Shown here in pieces: positions 34,238 to 44,132 of a stretch of 64,000 nt of DNA. The DNA lies in assembly GCF_000499785.1 (NCBI RefSeq), contig NZ_HG726020.1, positions 1,096,316 to 1,160,315 on the forward strand, in the 5' to 3' direction. Source of the DNA: Bacteroides neonati (GTDB lineage: Bacteria > Bacteroidota > Bacteroidia > Bacteroidales > Bacteroidaceae). A program made the position numbers and the translations under genes. Position 1 is the first letter of the stretch; each line of letters starts with the position of its first letter. The notes below the pieces were generated by a model. It made no database searches. It worked only from the letters and a program-made list of their open reading frames with translations, and was not told where the DNA came from.

Positions 34238-36738
34238 GGAATACATCGAAAATGACAACACTGGAAAACAGGTTCCCACTTTTAGCGGTGGAGCATGGCT
34301 GCATCATCTCAAAGGACGCCGACATCACGGTGGCTTTCGAGGTGGAACTACCGGAACTTTACACCGTGACGGGTGCGGAGTACGAGGCGATACACAGTTG
34401 CTGGTGCAAGGCTATCAAGGTGCTGCCGGACTACTCCGTCGTCCACAAACAGGACTGGTTCATCAAGGAACGCTACAAACCGGAGCTTCAGAAGGACGAC
34501 ATGAGCTTTTTAAGCCGCTCTTTCGAGCGTCACTTCAACGAGCGTCCGTACCTGAAACACACCTGCTACCTCTACCTGACCAAGACAACAAAGGAGCGTA
34601 ACCGGATGCAGAGCAATTTCAGCACGCTGTGCCGGGGACATATCATCCCGAAGGAGCTGGACAGGGAAACCACGACCAAGTTCTTGGAAGCCTGCGAACA
34701 GTTCGAGCGCATCATGAACGACAGCGGGCTTGTCAGGCTGCGCCGCCTCTCCACCGATGAGATTGTGGGTACTGAGGGAAAGACGGGACTTATTGAACGC
34801 TACTTCTCGCTCATGCCGGAAGGTGACACCACCTTGCAGGACATCGAGCTTTCGGCAAGGGAGATGCGCATCGGCGACAACCGCCTGTGTCTGCACACCC
34901 TCTCCGACGCGGAAGACCTGCCGGGCAAGGTGGCTACCGACACCCGTTACGAGAAGCTCTCCACCGACCGGAGTGACTGCCGACTGTCATTCGCCTCCCC
35001 GGTGGGGCTTCTGCTCTCCTGCAACCATATCTACAACCAGTATGTGCTGATAGACAACAGTGAGGAAACCTTGCAGAAGTTCGAGAAGTCCGCCCGTAAC
35101 ATGCAGTCGCTATCTCGCTATTCAAGGAGCAACAGCATCAACCGCGAGTGGATAGACCAATACCTGAACGAAGCCCATTCCTACGGACTGACCTCGGTAC
35201 GGGCACACTTCAACGTCATGGCGTGGAGCGACGATGCGGAGGAACTGAAGCATATCAAGAACGACGTGGGCAGCCAGTTGGCAAGCATGGAATGCGTGCC
35301 GCGCCACAACACCATCGACTGCCCGACACTCTACTGGGCGGCGATACCCGGCAATGCGGCGGACTTCCCGGCGGAAGAGAGTTTCCACACCTTCATCGAA
35401 CAGGCGGTGTGCCTGTTCACAGAGGAAACCAACTACCGCAGCTCGCTCTCGCCCTTCGGCATCAAGATGGTGGACAGGCTCACGGGAAAACCGCTGCACC
35501 TTGACATCTCCGACCTGCCCATGAAGCGAGGTATCACGACCAACCGCAACAAGTTCGTGCTGGGTCCTTCGGGCAGCGGCAAGTCTTTCTTCATGAACCA
35601 CCTCGTGCGCCAATATTATGAGCAAGGCGCACATGTGGTATTGGTGGACACGGGAAACTCCTATCAGGGCTTGTGCGGCATGATCCGACGCAAGACAGGC
35701 GGAGCGGACGGTGTGTATTTCACCTACACGGAAGATAAGCCCATCAGCTTCAACCCGTTCTACACCGACGATTACATCTTCGACGTGGAGAAGAAGGACA
35801 GCATCAAGACCCTGTTGCTGACGCTCTGGAAGTCGGAGGACGACAAGGTGACAAAGACGGAGAGCGGCGAGCTGGGCAGTGCCGTGAGTGCCTATATTGA
35901 GCGCATCCAATCCGACCGTAGCATCGTGCCGTCGTTCAACACCTTCTACGAGTATATGCGTGACGACTACCGCAAGGAACTGGCACAGCGTGACATCAAG
36001 GTGGAGAAGTCCGACTTCAACATCGACAACATGCTCACCACCATGCGGCAGTATTACCGGGGCGGGCGTTACGATTTCCTGCTCAACTCCACGGAGAACA
36101 TCGACCTGCTCGGCAAGCGGTTCATCGTCTTCGAGATAGATTCGATTAAAGAAAACCGCGAACTGTTCCCCGTCGTGACCATCATCATCATGGAAGCCTT
36201 CATCAACAAGATGCGGCGGCTGAAAGGCGTGCGGAAACAGCTTATCGTGGAAGAGGCTTGGAAGGCCCTCTCATCGGCGAACATGGCTGAATATCTGCGC
36301 TATATGTATAAGACGGTCAGAAAATATTACGGCGAGGCAATCGTGGTGACGCAGGAGGTGGACGACATTATCAGTTCTCCGGTGGTCAAAGAGAGCATTA
36401 TCAACAACTCGGATTGTAAAATCCTGCTTGACCAAAGGAAATATATGAACAAGTTCGACCAGATACAGGCGTTGCTCGGACTGACGGAAAAGGAGAAGTC
36501 GCAGATACTCTCCATCAACATGGCGAACAACCCTTCACGGCTCTACAAGGAGGTGTGGATAGGCTTGGGCGGCACGCAGTCGGCGGTCTATGCCACGGAG
36601 GTCAGCGCGGAAGAGTATCTGGCGTACACCACCGAGGAAACGGAAAAAGTGGAGGTTTACCGTCTGGCGGAGAAGCTGGGCGACGACATCGAAGCCGCCA
36701 TCCGGCAGCTTGCCGAAAGGCGGAGAAACAAGGAATAA
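34234..36738 (+). CDS. traG: TraG, VirB4-type conjugation ATPase
   Basis: 834 residues. Walker A GPSGSGKS at 444-451 (K450), the region VDTGNSYQGLCGM, Walker B LIVEEAWKAL, and the downstream segment ILLDQRKYMNKFDQIQALLG typical of VirB4/TraC ATPases. It energises assembly of the mating channel at the inner membrane. This is the VirB4 homologue; the coupling protein of the element is MobC, despite the name TraG elsewhere. Confidence 0.95.
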   Translation: MRNTSKMTTLENRFPLLAVEHGCIISKDADITVAFEVELPELYTVTGAEYEAIHSCWCKAIKVLPDYSVVHKQDWFIKERYKPELQKDDMSFLSRSFERHFNERPYLKHTCYLYLTKTTKERNRMQSNFSTLCRGHIIPKELDRETTTKFLEACEQFERIMNDSGLVRLRRLSTDEIVGTEGKTGLIERYFSLMPEGDTTLQDIELSAREMRIGDNRLCLHTLSDAEDLPGKVATDTRYEKLSTDRSDCRLSFASPVGLLLSCNHIYNQYVLIDNSEETLQKFEKSARNMQSLSRYSRSNSINREWIDQYLNEAHSYGLTSVRAHFNVMAWSDDAEELKHIKNDVGSQLASMECVPRHNTIDCPTLYWAAIPGNAADFPAEESFHTFIEQAVCLFTEETNYRSSLSPFGIKMVDRLTGKPLHLDISDLPMKRGITTNRNKFVLGPSGSGKSFFMNHLVRQYYEQGAHVVLVDTGNSYQGLCGMIRRKTGGADGVYFTYTEDKPISFNPFYTDDYIFDVEKKDSIKTLLLTLWKSEDDKVTKTESGELGSAVSAYIERIQSDRSIVPSFNTFYEYMRDDYRKELAQRDIKVEKSDFNIDNMLTTMRQYYRGGRYDFLLNSTENIDLLGKRFIVFEIDSIKENRELFPVVTIIIMEAFINKMRRLKGVRKQLIVEEAWKALSSANMAEYLRYMYKTVRKYYGEAIVVTQEVDDIISSPVVKESIINNSDCKILLDQRKYMNKFDQIQALLGLTEKEKSQILSINMANNPSRLYKEVWIGLGGTQSAVYATEVSAEEYLAYTTEETEKVEVYRLAEKLGDDIEAAIRQLAERRRNKE

Positions 36739-36778
36739 CTAAAAAACAGAATGTATCAACCAAAAAAGAAAAACGCGT

Positions 36779-37159
36779 ATGAATTTACCAAAAGTGAAAA
36801 TGCTGCAAGTCAGCAAGTGCCTTATCGGATTGGCGGTCATGATGCTGCAATCCTGCGACGTGGCCGACAACCGCCGCGACATGCTGTGCGGGAACTGGGA
36901 GAGCGTGGAGGGAAAACCTGACGTGCTTATCTACAAGGAGGGCGAAGCCTACAAAGTGACGGTGTTCCGTCGTAGCGGTCTGCGCCGCAAGCTCAAGCCG
37001 GAAACCTATCTCTTGCAGGAGGAGAACGGCAACCTGTTCATGAACACCGGCTTCCGCATCGACGTGTCCTACAACGAGGCCACGGATGTGCTGACTTTCT
37101 CGCCAAACGGGGACTATGTGCGGGTGAAGCCGCAGCCGGGACATCCGACCGAAGAATAA
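36779..37159 (+). CDS. traH: TraH (DUF3876) lipoprotein
   Basis: 126 residues. N-terminal hydrophobic stretch ending in a lipobox (LIGLAVMMLQSC), so probably a lipoprotein; then GNWESVEGKPDVLIYKEG and a beta-rich part. Conserved in this position in CTnDOT-type operons. Role unknown. Confidence 0.85.
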   Translation: MNLPKVKMLQVSKCLIGLAVMMLQSCDVADNRRDMLCGNWESVEGKPDVLIYKEGEAYKVTVFRRSGLRRKLKPETYLLQEENGNLFMNTGFRIDVSYNEATDVLTFSPNGDYVRVKPQPGHPTEE

Positions 37160-37182
37160 CAACCACTAAAATCCAAAGTAAC

Positions 37183-37812
37183 ATGAGAACAAGAATAACA
37201 ATGATTATCTGCCTGTGCCTGCTTTTCGCGGGCAGGGCAAGCGCACAGTGGGTCGTAAGCGATCCGGGCAATCTAGCGCAGGGCATCATCAATGCCTCCA
37301 AAAACATCATCCATACCTCCAAGACCGCCACGAACATGGTGAGCAACTTTCAGGAGACGGTGAAAATCTATCAGCAGGGCAAGAAGTATTACGATGCCCT
37401 CAAATCGGTGAACAATCTGGTCAAGGACGCCCGCAAGGTGCAGCAGACCATCCTGATGGTGGGCGACATCACAGACATCTATGTGAACAGTTTCCAACGG
37501 ATGCTCCGTGACGGGAATTTCAGACCCGAAGAGCTTTCCGCAATCGCTTTCGGCTACACGAAACTGCTGGAGGAAAGCAACGAAGTGTTGACGGAACTCA
37601 GGAACGTGGTGAACATCACCACGCTCTCCATGACCGACAAGGAGCGCATGGACGTGGTGGAACGCTGCCACTCGAAGATGAAGCGTTACCGCAACCTCGT
37701 GAGCTACTACACGAACAAGAACATCTCCGTGAGTTACCTGCGTGCGAAAAAGAAGAACGACCTCGACCGCATCATGGGGCTGTACGGGAACATGAACGAA
37801 AGATACTGGTAG
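37183..37812 (+). CDS. traI: TraI (DUF4141), secreted VirB5-like protein
   Basis: 209 residues with signal peptide (MIICLCLLFAGRASAQ), then long amphipathic helices (ASKNIIHTSKTATNMVSNFQ onwards). Size, export signal and place before the polytopic TraJ correspond to VirB5. The ATG lies 2 bp after an AATCCAAAGTA leader motif (37170-37180). traJ begins 3 bp after its stop. Confidence 0.9.
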   Translation: MRTRITMIICLCLLFAGRASAQWVVSDPGNLAQGIINASKNIIHTSKTATNMVSNFQETVKIYQQGKKYYDALKSVNNLVKDARKVQQTILMVGDITDIYVNSFQRMLRDGNFRPEELSAIAFGYTKLLEESNEVLTELRNVVNITTLSMTDKERMDVVERCHSKMKRYRNLVSYYTNKNISVSYLRAKKKNDLDRIMGLYGNMNERYW

Positions 37813-37815
37813 CCT

Positions 37816-38820
37816 ATGAAGTTCGACAACCTTCATCAGATTTTACGTTCACTTTATGAGCAGATGATGCCGCTGTGTGGGGACATGGCTGGTGTGGCGA
37901 AAGGCATCGCCGGGCTGGGTGCGCTGTTCTACGTCGCCTACCGGGTATGGCAGTCGCTGGCGAGAGCTGAACCGATAGACGTATTCCCGATGCTCCGTCC
38001 TTTTGCCATCGGTCTGTGCATCATGTTCTTCCCGACTGTGGTGCTGGGCACGATAAACAGCATCCTCTCACCCGTCGTACAGGGCACGGCAAAGATGCTG
38101 GAGGCGGAAACGCTGGACATGAACCGATACCGGGAGCAGAAGGACAAACTGGAATACGAGGCGATGGTACGCAACCCCGAAACCGCCTACCTCGTGTCCA
38201 ACGAGGAATTTGACAAGCAACTGGAGGAACTCGGCTGGTCGCCCTCCGACATGGTGACGATGGCGGGAATGTATATCGACCGGGGAATGTACAACATGAA
38301 GAAGAGCATCCGCGACTTCTTCCGCGAGATACTCGAACTGCTGTTCCAAGCCGCCGCCCTCGTGATAGACACCGTCCGCACCTTCTTTCTCGTGGTGCTG
38401 GCGATTCTCGGTCCGATAGCCTTCGCCCTGTCGGTATGGGACGGTTTCCAAAACACGCTCACGCAGTGGATATGCCGCTATATACAGGTCTATCTGTGGC
38501 TACCGGTATCGGACATGTTCAGCACCATACTGGCGAAGATACAGGTTCTGATGCTGCAAAACGACATCGAGCGGATGCAGGCAGACCCGAACTTCTCGCT
38601 GGATTCGAGCGACGGGGTGTATATCGTATTCCTCTGCATCGGCATCATCGGCTACTTTACCATTCCCACCGTTGCGGGCTGGATTATCCAAGCCGGAGGC
38701 ATGGGCGGTTACGGTCGCAACGTGAACCAGATGGCGGGACGAGCCGGAAGCATGGCGGGCAGCGTGGCGGGTGCAGCCGCAGGAAACGCAGTCGGACGTG
38801 TCGGCAAATTGCTGAAATAA
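37816..38820 (+). CDS. traJ: TraJ, VirB6-like polytopic membrane protein
   Basis: 334 residues with about six hydrophobic segments (near 20-40, 60-80, 175-205, 215-235, 260-285) and a Gly/Ala-rich C-terminus (GRAGSMAGSVAGAAAGNAVG). It would form part of the inner-membrane channel. The start follows traI by 3 bp. Confidence 0.92.
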   Translation: MKFDNLHQILRSLYEQMMPLCGDMAGVAKGIAGLGALFYVAYRVWQSLARAEPIDVFPMLRPFAIGLCIMFFPTVVLGTINSILSPVVQGTAKMLEAETLDMNRYREQKDKLEYEAMVRNPETAYLVSNEEFDKQLEELGWSPSDMVTMAGMYIDRGMYNMKKSIRDFFREILELLFQAAALVIDTVRTFFLVVLAILGPIAFALSVWDGFQNTLTQWICRYIQVYLWLPVSDMFSTILAKIQVLMLQNDIERMQADPNFSLDSSDGVYIVFLCIGIIGYFTIPTVAGWIIQAGGMGGYGRNVNQMAGRAGSMAGSVAGAAAGNAVGRVGKLLK

Positions 38821-38851
38821 TCAATGTGCAATCATAAATTGGAAAATATAA

Positions 38852-39475
38852 ATGGAATTCAAATCACTTAGAAACATCGAATCGTCGTTCAGGCAGATAC
38901 GCCTGTTCGGTATCGTCTTCCTCTCGCTGTGCGCCGTGGTGACGGTGTGGAGCGTGTGGAACTCCTACCGTTTCGCAGAGAAGCAACGGGAGAAAATCTA
39001 TGTGCTGGACAACGGCAAGAGCCTGATGCTCGCCTTGTCTCAGGATTTGTCGCAGAACCGCCCGGCGGAGGCACGGGAACATGTGCGCCGTTTCCACGAG
39101 ATGTTCTTCACGCTATCACCTGAAAAAAGCGCGATTGAACACAACGTGAAACGTGCCTTGCTGCTGGCGGACAAGAGCGTGTACCACTATTATTCGGACT
39201 TCGCGGAGAAGGGGTACTACAACCGCATCATCGCCGGGAACATCAACCAAGTGCTGAAGGTGGACAGCGTGGTGTGCGACTTCAACGCCTATCCCTACCG
39301 TGCCGTGACCTACGCCACACAGAAAATCATCCGGCAGAGCAACGTCACCGAGCGCAGCCTCGTGACCACCTGCCGCCTGCTGAACGCATCGCGGTCGGAT
39401 GACAACCCGAACGGTTTTACCATCGAGGGTTTCACCATCATTGAGAACAAGGATTTACAGACTATCAAACGGTAA
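38852..39475 (+). CDS. traK: TraK, VirB8-like protein
   Basis: 207 residues: short cytoplasmic N-terminus, one transmembrane helix (LFGIVFLSLCAVVTVWSVWN), and a periplasmic domain with VirB8/NTF2-like size. Conserved next to TraJ, TraL and TraM, in which setting it is the bridging subunit of the channel. Confidence 0.92.
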   Translation: MEFKSLRNIESSFRQIRLFGIVFLSLCAVVTVWSVWNSYRFAEKQREKIYVLDNGKSLMLALSQDLSQNRPAEAREHVRRFHEMFFTLSPEKSAIEHNVKRALLLADKSVYHYYSDFAEKGYYNRIIAGNINQVLKVDSVVCDFNAYPYRAVTYATQKIIRQSNVTERSLVTTCRLLNASRSDDNPNGFTIEGFTIIENKDLQTIKR

Positions 39476-39481
39476 CAGGAC

Positions 39482-39790
39482 ATGAAAAGTATCAGAAAAT
39501 CAATGTGGGGCATGTATTGGAAACTCCACGACAAACGGAAACGCTTGGCGGCAAGTCTCAAAGGGTATCTGGACGGCTTGCCGCCGGAAACACGCCGCCG
39601 CATCGTGCTGGGGATGTTCGCCGCCTTCGCGGTGCTTGCCCTTTACACCTTCGGCAGAGCCGTCTATGACATCGGCAGGAACGACGGCTCACATATGGAA
39701 ACGGGACACGCCGGACGGGTGGAACTGCCGACCCCGGCGGAAACAGGCAATCACTTAACACCTTATTTATATGGAACAGACAAAGAATGA
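39482..39790 (+). CDS. traL: TraL (DUF3989), small membrane protein
   Basis: 102 residues with one central transmembrane helix (IVLGMFAAFAVLALYTFGRA). It overlaps traM by 20 bp, so the products are made together. Function unknown; probably assists the TraM core complex. Confidence 0.9.
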   Translation: MKSIRKSMWGMYWKLHDKRKRLAASLKGYLDGLPPETRRRIVLGMFAAFAVLALYTFGRAVYDIGRNDGSHMETGHAGRVELPTPAETGNHLTPYLYGTDKE

Positions 39791-41123
39791 ACCGACGAAA
39801 GAGAACAAAGCTGCTCCCGAAACGGGGAAACCGAAAAAGGAGCGCGAACCGCTGACAGAGGCGCAACGGCTGAAACGGCAGAAGATGATCGTGCTGCCCG
39901 CTATGGTGTTGGTGTTCATCGGGGCGATGTGGCTGATATTCGCCCCGTCCTCCGGCAAGGAGCAACCGCCGGGAACGGACGGATACAACACCGAGATGCC
40001 CGACGCTGACAAGGCGAACCGGCAGATTATCGGCGACAAGCTGAAAGCCTACGAGCATGGGGAGATGGAAGAGCGTCAGGAGAGCCGCAACCGTGCCATC
40101 GGGCAGCTGGGCGACATGTTCGACCGCGAGATAGCGGGAACGGAGAACGGAGTGGACTTCGACCTCGCCAATCCGGGCGGCAAGGAAGAAAGGGCAAAGC
40201 CAGCCACGCCGCAGACCATCCAGTCCTCCGCAGCCGCCTACCGTGACCTGAACGCCACGCTCGGAAACTTCTACGACCAGCCGAAAAACGACAATGCGGA
40301 GATGGACGAATTGTTGGAGCGCATCGCATCGCTGGAGTCGGAACTGGAAAGCGAGAGGGGCAAGGCTTCCTCTATGGACGAGCAGGTGGCTCTTATGGAG
40401 AAGTCCTACGAGCTGGCGGCAAAGTACATGGGCGGTCAGAACGGAGGACAGCCATCGGCGGAACAGAGGGCAGAGCCAACTACCGTGCAGAAAGGGAAGA
40501 AGAACAAGGCAATGCCTATCAGACAGGTGGAGCATCAAGTAGTTTCTTCACTCTCACAGCCTATGAGTAACGCGGAGTTTGTCGCCGCCTTATCGCAGGA
40601 ACGCAACCGGGGTTTCAACACGGCTGTCGGCACGGCGGAGGTATTGGACAGGAACACCATACCGGCGTGCGTGCATGGGGCGCAGAGCGTGACGGACGGG
40701 CAGACGGTAAGGCTGCGCCTGCTGGAGCCTATGGCGGTGGCAGGCAGGACAATACCCCGGGGTGCGGTGGTGGTCGGCACGGGCAAGATACAGGGTGAGC
40801 GGCTCGACATCGAGATTACCTCGCTGGAATACGACGGCACGATTATCCCCGTGGAGCTTGCGGTCTATGACACGGACGGACAGCCCGGCATCTTCATCCC
40901 GAACTCGATGGAGATGAACGCCGTCCGGGAGGTCGCCGCCAACATGGGCGGCTCGCTGGGAAGCAGCATCAACATCTCCACCAATGCCGGGGCGCAGCTC
41001 GCCTCCGACTTGGGCAAGGGGCTGATACAAGGCACGAGCCAGTACATCGCCAAAAAGATGCGAACCGTCAAGGTGCATCTGAAAGCCGGGTACAGGGTCA
41101 TGCTTTACCAAGAAAAATATTGA
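39771..41123 (+). CDS. traM: TraM, VirB10-like channel protein
   Basis: 450 residues. Cytoplasmic N-terminus with Lys/Glu/Pro-rich residues, a transmembrane helix (MIVLPAMVLVFIGAMWLIFA), a coiled coil (about 180-220), and a C-terminal beta domain with RTIPRGAVVVGTGKIQGERL, typical for VirB10/TraB. It would span the periplasm and energise the outer-membrane core together with TraN. Confidence 0.93.
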   Translation: MEQTKNEPTKENKAAPETGKPKKEREPLTEAQRLKRQKMIVLPAMVLVFIGAMWLIFAPSSGKEQPPGTDGYNTEMPDADKANRQIIGDKLKAYEHGEMEERQESRNRAIGQLGDMFDREIAGTENGVDFDLANPGGKEERAKPATPQTIQSSAAAYRDLNATLGNFYDQPKNDNAEMDELLERIASLESELESERGKASSMDEQVALMEKSYELAAKYMGGQNGGQPSAEQRAEPTTVQKGKKNKAMPIRQVEHQVVSSLSQPMSNAEFVAALSQERNRGFNTAVGTAEVLDRNTIPACVHGAQSVTDGQTVRLRLLEPMAVAGRTIPRGAVVVGTGKIQGERLDIEITSLEYDGTIIPVELAVYDTDGQPGIFIPNSMEMNAVREVAANMGGSLGSSINISTNAGAQLASDLGKGLIQGTSQYIAKKMRTVKVHLKAGYRVMLYQEKY

Positions 41124-41157
41124 AAACAATAAAAATTACCACTAAAATCCAAAAGTA

Positions 41158-42144
41158 ATGAGAAAAGTAATCATCATGTTTGCCCTCGCTATGGGCATCA
41201 TAACTGCCAACGCGCAGGAGAATGTAACCGTTGAAACGACCAACGGAAGTGAACAACCGACCTTGACGAAGGAGGTCTATCCGCAGAAGGAGGCGGACGG
41301 CGACCTATATCACGGGCTGTCACGCAAGCTGACCTTCGACCGCATGATACCGCCGCACGGTCTGGAAGTGACCTACGACAAGACCGTCCACGTCATTTTT
41401 CCGGCGGAGGTGCGCTATGTCGATTTAGGCTCGCCCGACCTGATTGCCGGGAAAGCCGACGGAGCGGAGAACATCATCCGTGTGAAGGCTACCGTAAGGA
41501 ATTTTCCCAACGAAACGAATATGTCCGTCATCACGGAGGACGGCAGTTTCTACACCTTCAACGTGAAGTACGCCGCCGAACCGCTGTTGCTCAACGTGGA
41601 GATGTGCGACTTCATCCATGACGGCAGCACGGTGAACCGCCCGAACAACGCGCAGGAAATCTATCTGAAAGAGCTGGGCAGCGAAAGCCCGATGCTGGTG
41701 CGCCTTATCATGAAGTCCATCCACAAACAGAACAAGCGCGAGGTGAAGCATATCGGCTGCAAGCGTTTCGGCATCCAATACCTGTTGAAAGGCATCTACA
41801 CGCACAACGGCTTGCTTTATTTCCACACGGAGATAAAGAACCAGAGCAACGTGCCTTTCGATGTGGACTACATCACTTGGAAAATCGTGGACAAGAAGGT
41901 TGCGAAGCGTACTGCCGTGCAGGAGCAGATTATTCTGCCGCTCCGCGCGCAGAACTACGCCACCCTCGTGCCGGGCAAAAAGAGCGAGCGCACGGTCTTC
42001 ACGATGGCGAAGTTCACCATCCCCGATGACAAGTGCCTCGTGGTGGAATTGAACGAGAAGAACGGCGGCCGTCACCAGTCCTTCGTGATTGAGAACGAGG
42101 ATTTGGTACGCGCGGGTACCATCAACGAACTTCAAGTACGCTGA
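41158..42144 (+). CDS. traN: TraN (DUF4138), VirB9-like protein
   Basis: 328 residues with signal peptide (MFALAMGIITANAQ). The DUF4138 domain covers most of the protein, including VTYDKTVHVIFPAEVRYVDL. It takes the VirB9 place after the VirB10-like TraM. The leader contains AATCCAAAAGTA directly before the ATG. traO begins 2 bp after its stop. Confidence 0.92.
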   Translation: MRKVIIMFALAMGIITANAQENVTVETTNGSEQPTLTKEVYPQKEADGDLYHGLSRKLTFDRMIPPHGLEVTYDKTVHVIFPAEVRYVDLGSPDLIAGKADGAENIIRVKATVRNFPNETNMSVITEDGSFYTFNVKYAAEPLLLNVEMCDFIHDGSTVNRPNNAQEIYLKELGSESPMLVRLIMKSIHKQNKREVKHIGCKRFGIQYLLKGIYTHNGLLYFHTEIKNQSNVPFDVDYITWKIVDKKVAKRTAVQEQIILPLRAQNYATLVPGKKSERTVFTMAKFTIPDDKCLVVELNEKNGGRHQSFVIENEDLVRAGTINELQVR

Positions 42145-42146
42145 CC

Positions 42147-42722
42147 ATGAGAAAGTACATCGCAATAATCATCGCGTCGCTTGCCCTTTTTACAGGGCAG
42201 GCGCACGCCCAGCGGTGTCTGCCGAAGATGCAGGGCATCGAGGTGAGGGCGGACATGGCGGACGGCTTCAATCTCGGCGGCAAGGACGGCGGGTACAGCT
42301 TCGGGGCGGCTCTCTCCACCTACACGAAGAAGGGGAACAAGTGGGTGTTCGGTGGCGAATACCTGTTGAAGAACAATCCCTACAAGGACACCAAGATACC
42401 CGTGGCGCAGTTCACGGCGGAGGGCGGCTATTACTTCAAGATACTGTCGGACGCCCGAAAGATTGTTTTCGTCTATGCCGGGGCTTCGGCTCTCGCCGGA
42501 TATGAGGCGGTAAATTGGGGGAAGAAGGTGCTGCATGACGGCTCCACGCTGCACGACCGGGACGCCTTCATCTACGGCGGTGCGCTGACGCTCGATGTGG
42601 AGTGTTACGTGGCAGACCGTATCGCCCTGCTTGCCAACCTGCGGGAGCGTTGCCTTTGGGGTGGCGACACACGGAAGTTCCACACGCAGTTCGGGGTCGG
42701 TATCAAGTTCATCATCAACTGA
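42147..42722 (+). CDS. traO: TraO, outer-membrane beta-barrel-like transfer protein
   Basis: 191 residues with signal peptide (IASLALFTGQAHAQ) and alternating beta strands ending in an aromatic-free GIKFIIN terminus, consistent with a small outer-membrane barrel. Conserved between traN and traP. Confidence 0.9.
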   Translation: MRKYIAIIIASLALFTGQAHAQRCLPKMQGIEVRADMADGFNLGGKDGGYSFGAALSTYTKKGNKWVFGGEYLLKNNPYKDTKIPVAQFTAEGGYYFKILSDARKIVFVYAGASALAGYEAVNWGKKVLHDGSTLHDRDAFIYGGALTLDVECYVADRIALLANLRERCLWGGDTRKFHTQFGVGIKFIIN

Positions 42723-42729
42723 CACGGGC

Positions 42730-43632
42730 ATGGAAAGGACGGAAATAGATGCTGTCAGAAGGATGCCGCTTGCGGATTTTCTCGCACGGCTGGGGCATGA
42801 GCCTGTCAGAAGGAGCGGTAACGAGCTGTGGTATCTTGCCCCGTACAGGGGCGAGCGCACATCCTCTTTCCGTGTGAACGTGGCGAAACAGCTCTGGTAC
42901 GACTTCGGTTTGGGCAAGGGCGGCGACATCTTCACGCTTGCCGGGGAGTTTCTGCAAAGCGATGACTTCATGAAGCAAGCGAAGTTCATAGCGGAAGCCG
43001 CCAATATGACGGTTGCCGGATGGGAAAAGCCCGTCTATCTCTCGAAGCCGACCGAATCCGTTTTTGAGGATGTGGAGGTCGCTCCGCTGCTCCGCTCACT
43101 GCTGACGGAGTATTTAGAGGAACGGGGCATCCCTTACGCCATCGCATCCCGTCACTGCTGCCGCTTGAACTACGGTGTGCGTGGGAAACGGTATTTTGCC
43201 GTTGGCTTTCCGAACATGGCAGGTGGCTATGAAGTCAGAAGCCGATATTTCAAGGGTTGCATACCTCCGAAGTCTGTATCACTGGTAAAGGCGAATGACA
43301 TCCCGGCTGACGAGTGCCTCGTGTTCGAGGGCTTCATGGACTTTCTCTCTGCCGTGACGCTTGGTGTAACCGGTAACGCTGACTGTCTTGTGCTGAACTC
43401 AGTCGCCAACGTGGAGAAGGCGGCGGGATTGCTGGACGGATACGGGCGCATCGGCTGCTTCCTCGACCGTGACGAAGCCGGACGGCGGACGCTTGCCGCA
43501 CTTACCATGCGATACGGGGAACGTGTCACCGACCGTTCCTCCCTCTATGACGGTTGCAAGGACTTGAACGAGTACCTGCAACTGACAACGAAAAAACAGA
43601 AAAACAACCATCTAAAAATCGAAGAACAATGA
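42730..43632 (+). CDS. traP: TraP, DNA primase-like TOPRIM protein
   Basis: 300 residues from ATG 42730. The N-terminus is shaped like a CHC2 primase domain (LWYLAPYRGERTSSFRVN, then WYDFGLGKGGDIFTLAGEF), but the zinc-binding Cys/His residues are missing. The TOPRIM domain follows with ECLVFEGFMDFLSA and the DxD motif FLDRDEAGR. It could prime second-strand synthesis in the recipient. It overlaps traQ in an ATGA. Confidence 0.9.
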   Translation: MERTEIDAVRRMPLADFLARLGHEPVRRSGNELWYLAPYRGERTSSFRVNVAKQLWYDFGLGKGGDIFTLAGEFLQSDDFMKQAKFIAEAANMTVAGWEKPVYLSKPTESVFEDVEVAPLLRSLLTEYLEERGIPYAIASRHCCRLNYGVRGKRYFAVGFPNMAGGYEVRSRYFKGCIPPKSVSLVKANDIPADECLVFEGFMDFLSAVTLGVTGNADCLVLNSVANVEKAAGLLDGYGRIGCFLDRDEAGRRTLAALTMRYGERVTDRSSLYDGCKDLNEYLQLTTKKQKNNHLKIEEQ

Positions 43633-44132
43633 ACATACTGAACAACAGAAACAAGAGAACATCAATATTCAAGGCAGTGGCGTTATGCCTGATAGCCGCC
43701 ATGTCATTCACCCTCGTGTCATGTGACGATGACATGGACATCCAGCAGTCCTATCCCTTCACGGTGGAGGTCATGCCCGTGCCGAACAAGGTAGTAAAGG
43801 GGCAGACAGTGGAAATCCGCTGTGAACTGAAAAAGGAGGGCGACTTTTCGGGTACGCTCTATACCATCCGCTATTTCCAGTTCGAGGGGGAAGGCTCGCT
43901 CAAAATGGATAACGGCATCACCTTCCTGCCTAACGACCGCTACCTGCTGGAGAACGAAAAATTCCGCCTGTACTACACGGCGGCGGGTGATGAGGCGCAT
44001 AATTTCATCGTGGTGGTGGAGGATAACTTTAGCAACTCCTACGAACTGGAATTTGACTTCAACAACAGGAATGTAAAGGACGACGATCTTACCATCGTTC
44101 CCATCGGCAACTTCAGCCCCTTGTTGAAATGA
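43629..44132 (+). CDS. traQ: TraQ (DUF3872) lipoprotein
   Basis: 167 residues. Lipoprotein signal ending in FTLVSC followed by Asp residues, then a beta-rich DUF3872 domain. Overlaps both traP and the lysozyme gene by 4 bp. Conserved last tra gene of CTnDOT; role unknown. Confidence 0.9.
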   Translation: MNILNNRNKRTSIFKAVALCLIAAMSFTLVSCDDDMDIQQSYPFTVEVMPVPNKVVKGQTVEIRCELKKEGDFSGTLYTIRYFQFEGEGSLKMDNGITFLPNDRYLLENEKFRLYYTAAGDEAHNFIVVVEDNFSNSYELEFDFNNRNVKDDDLTIVPIGNFSPLLK

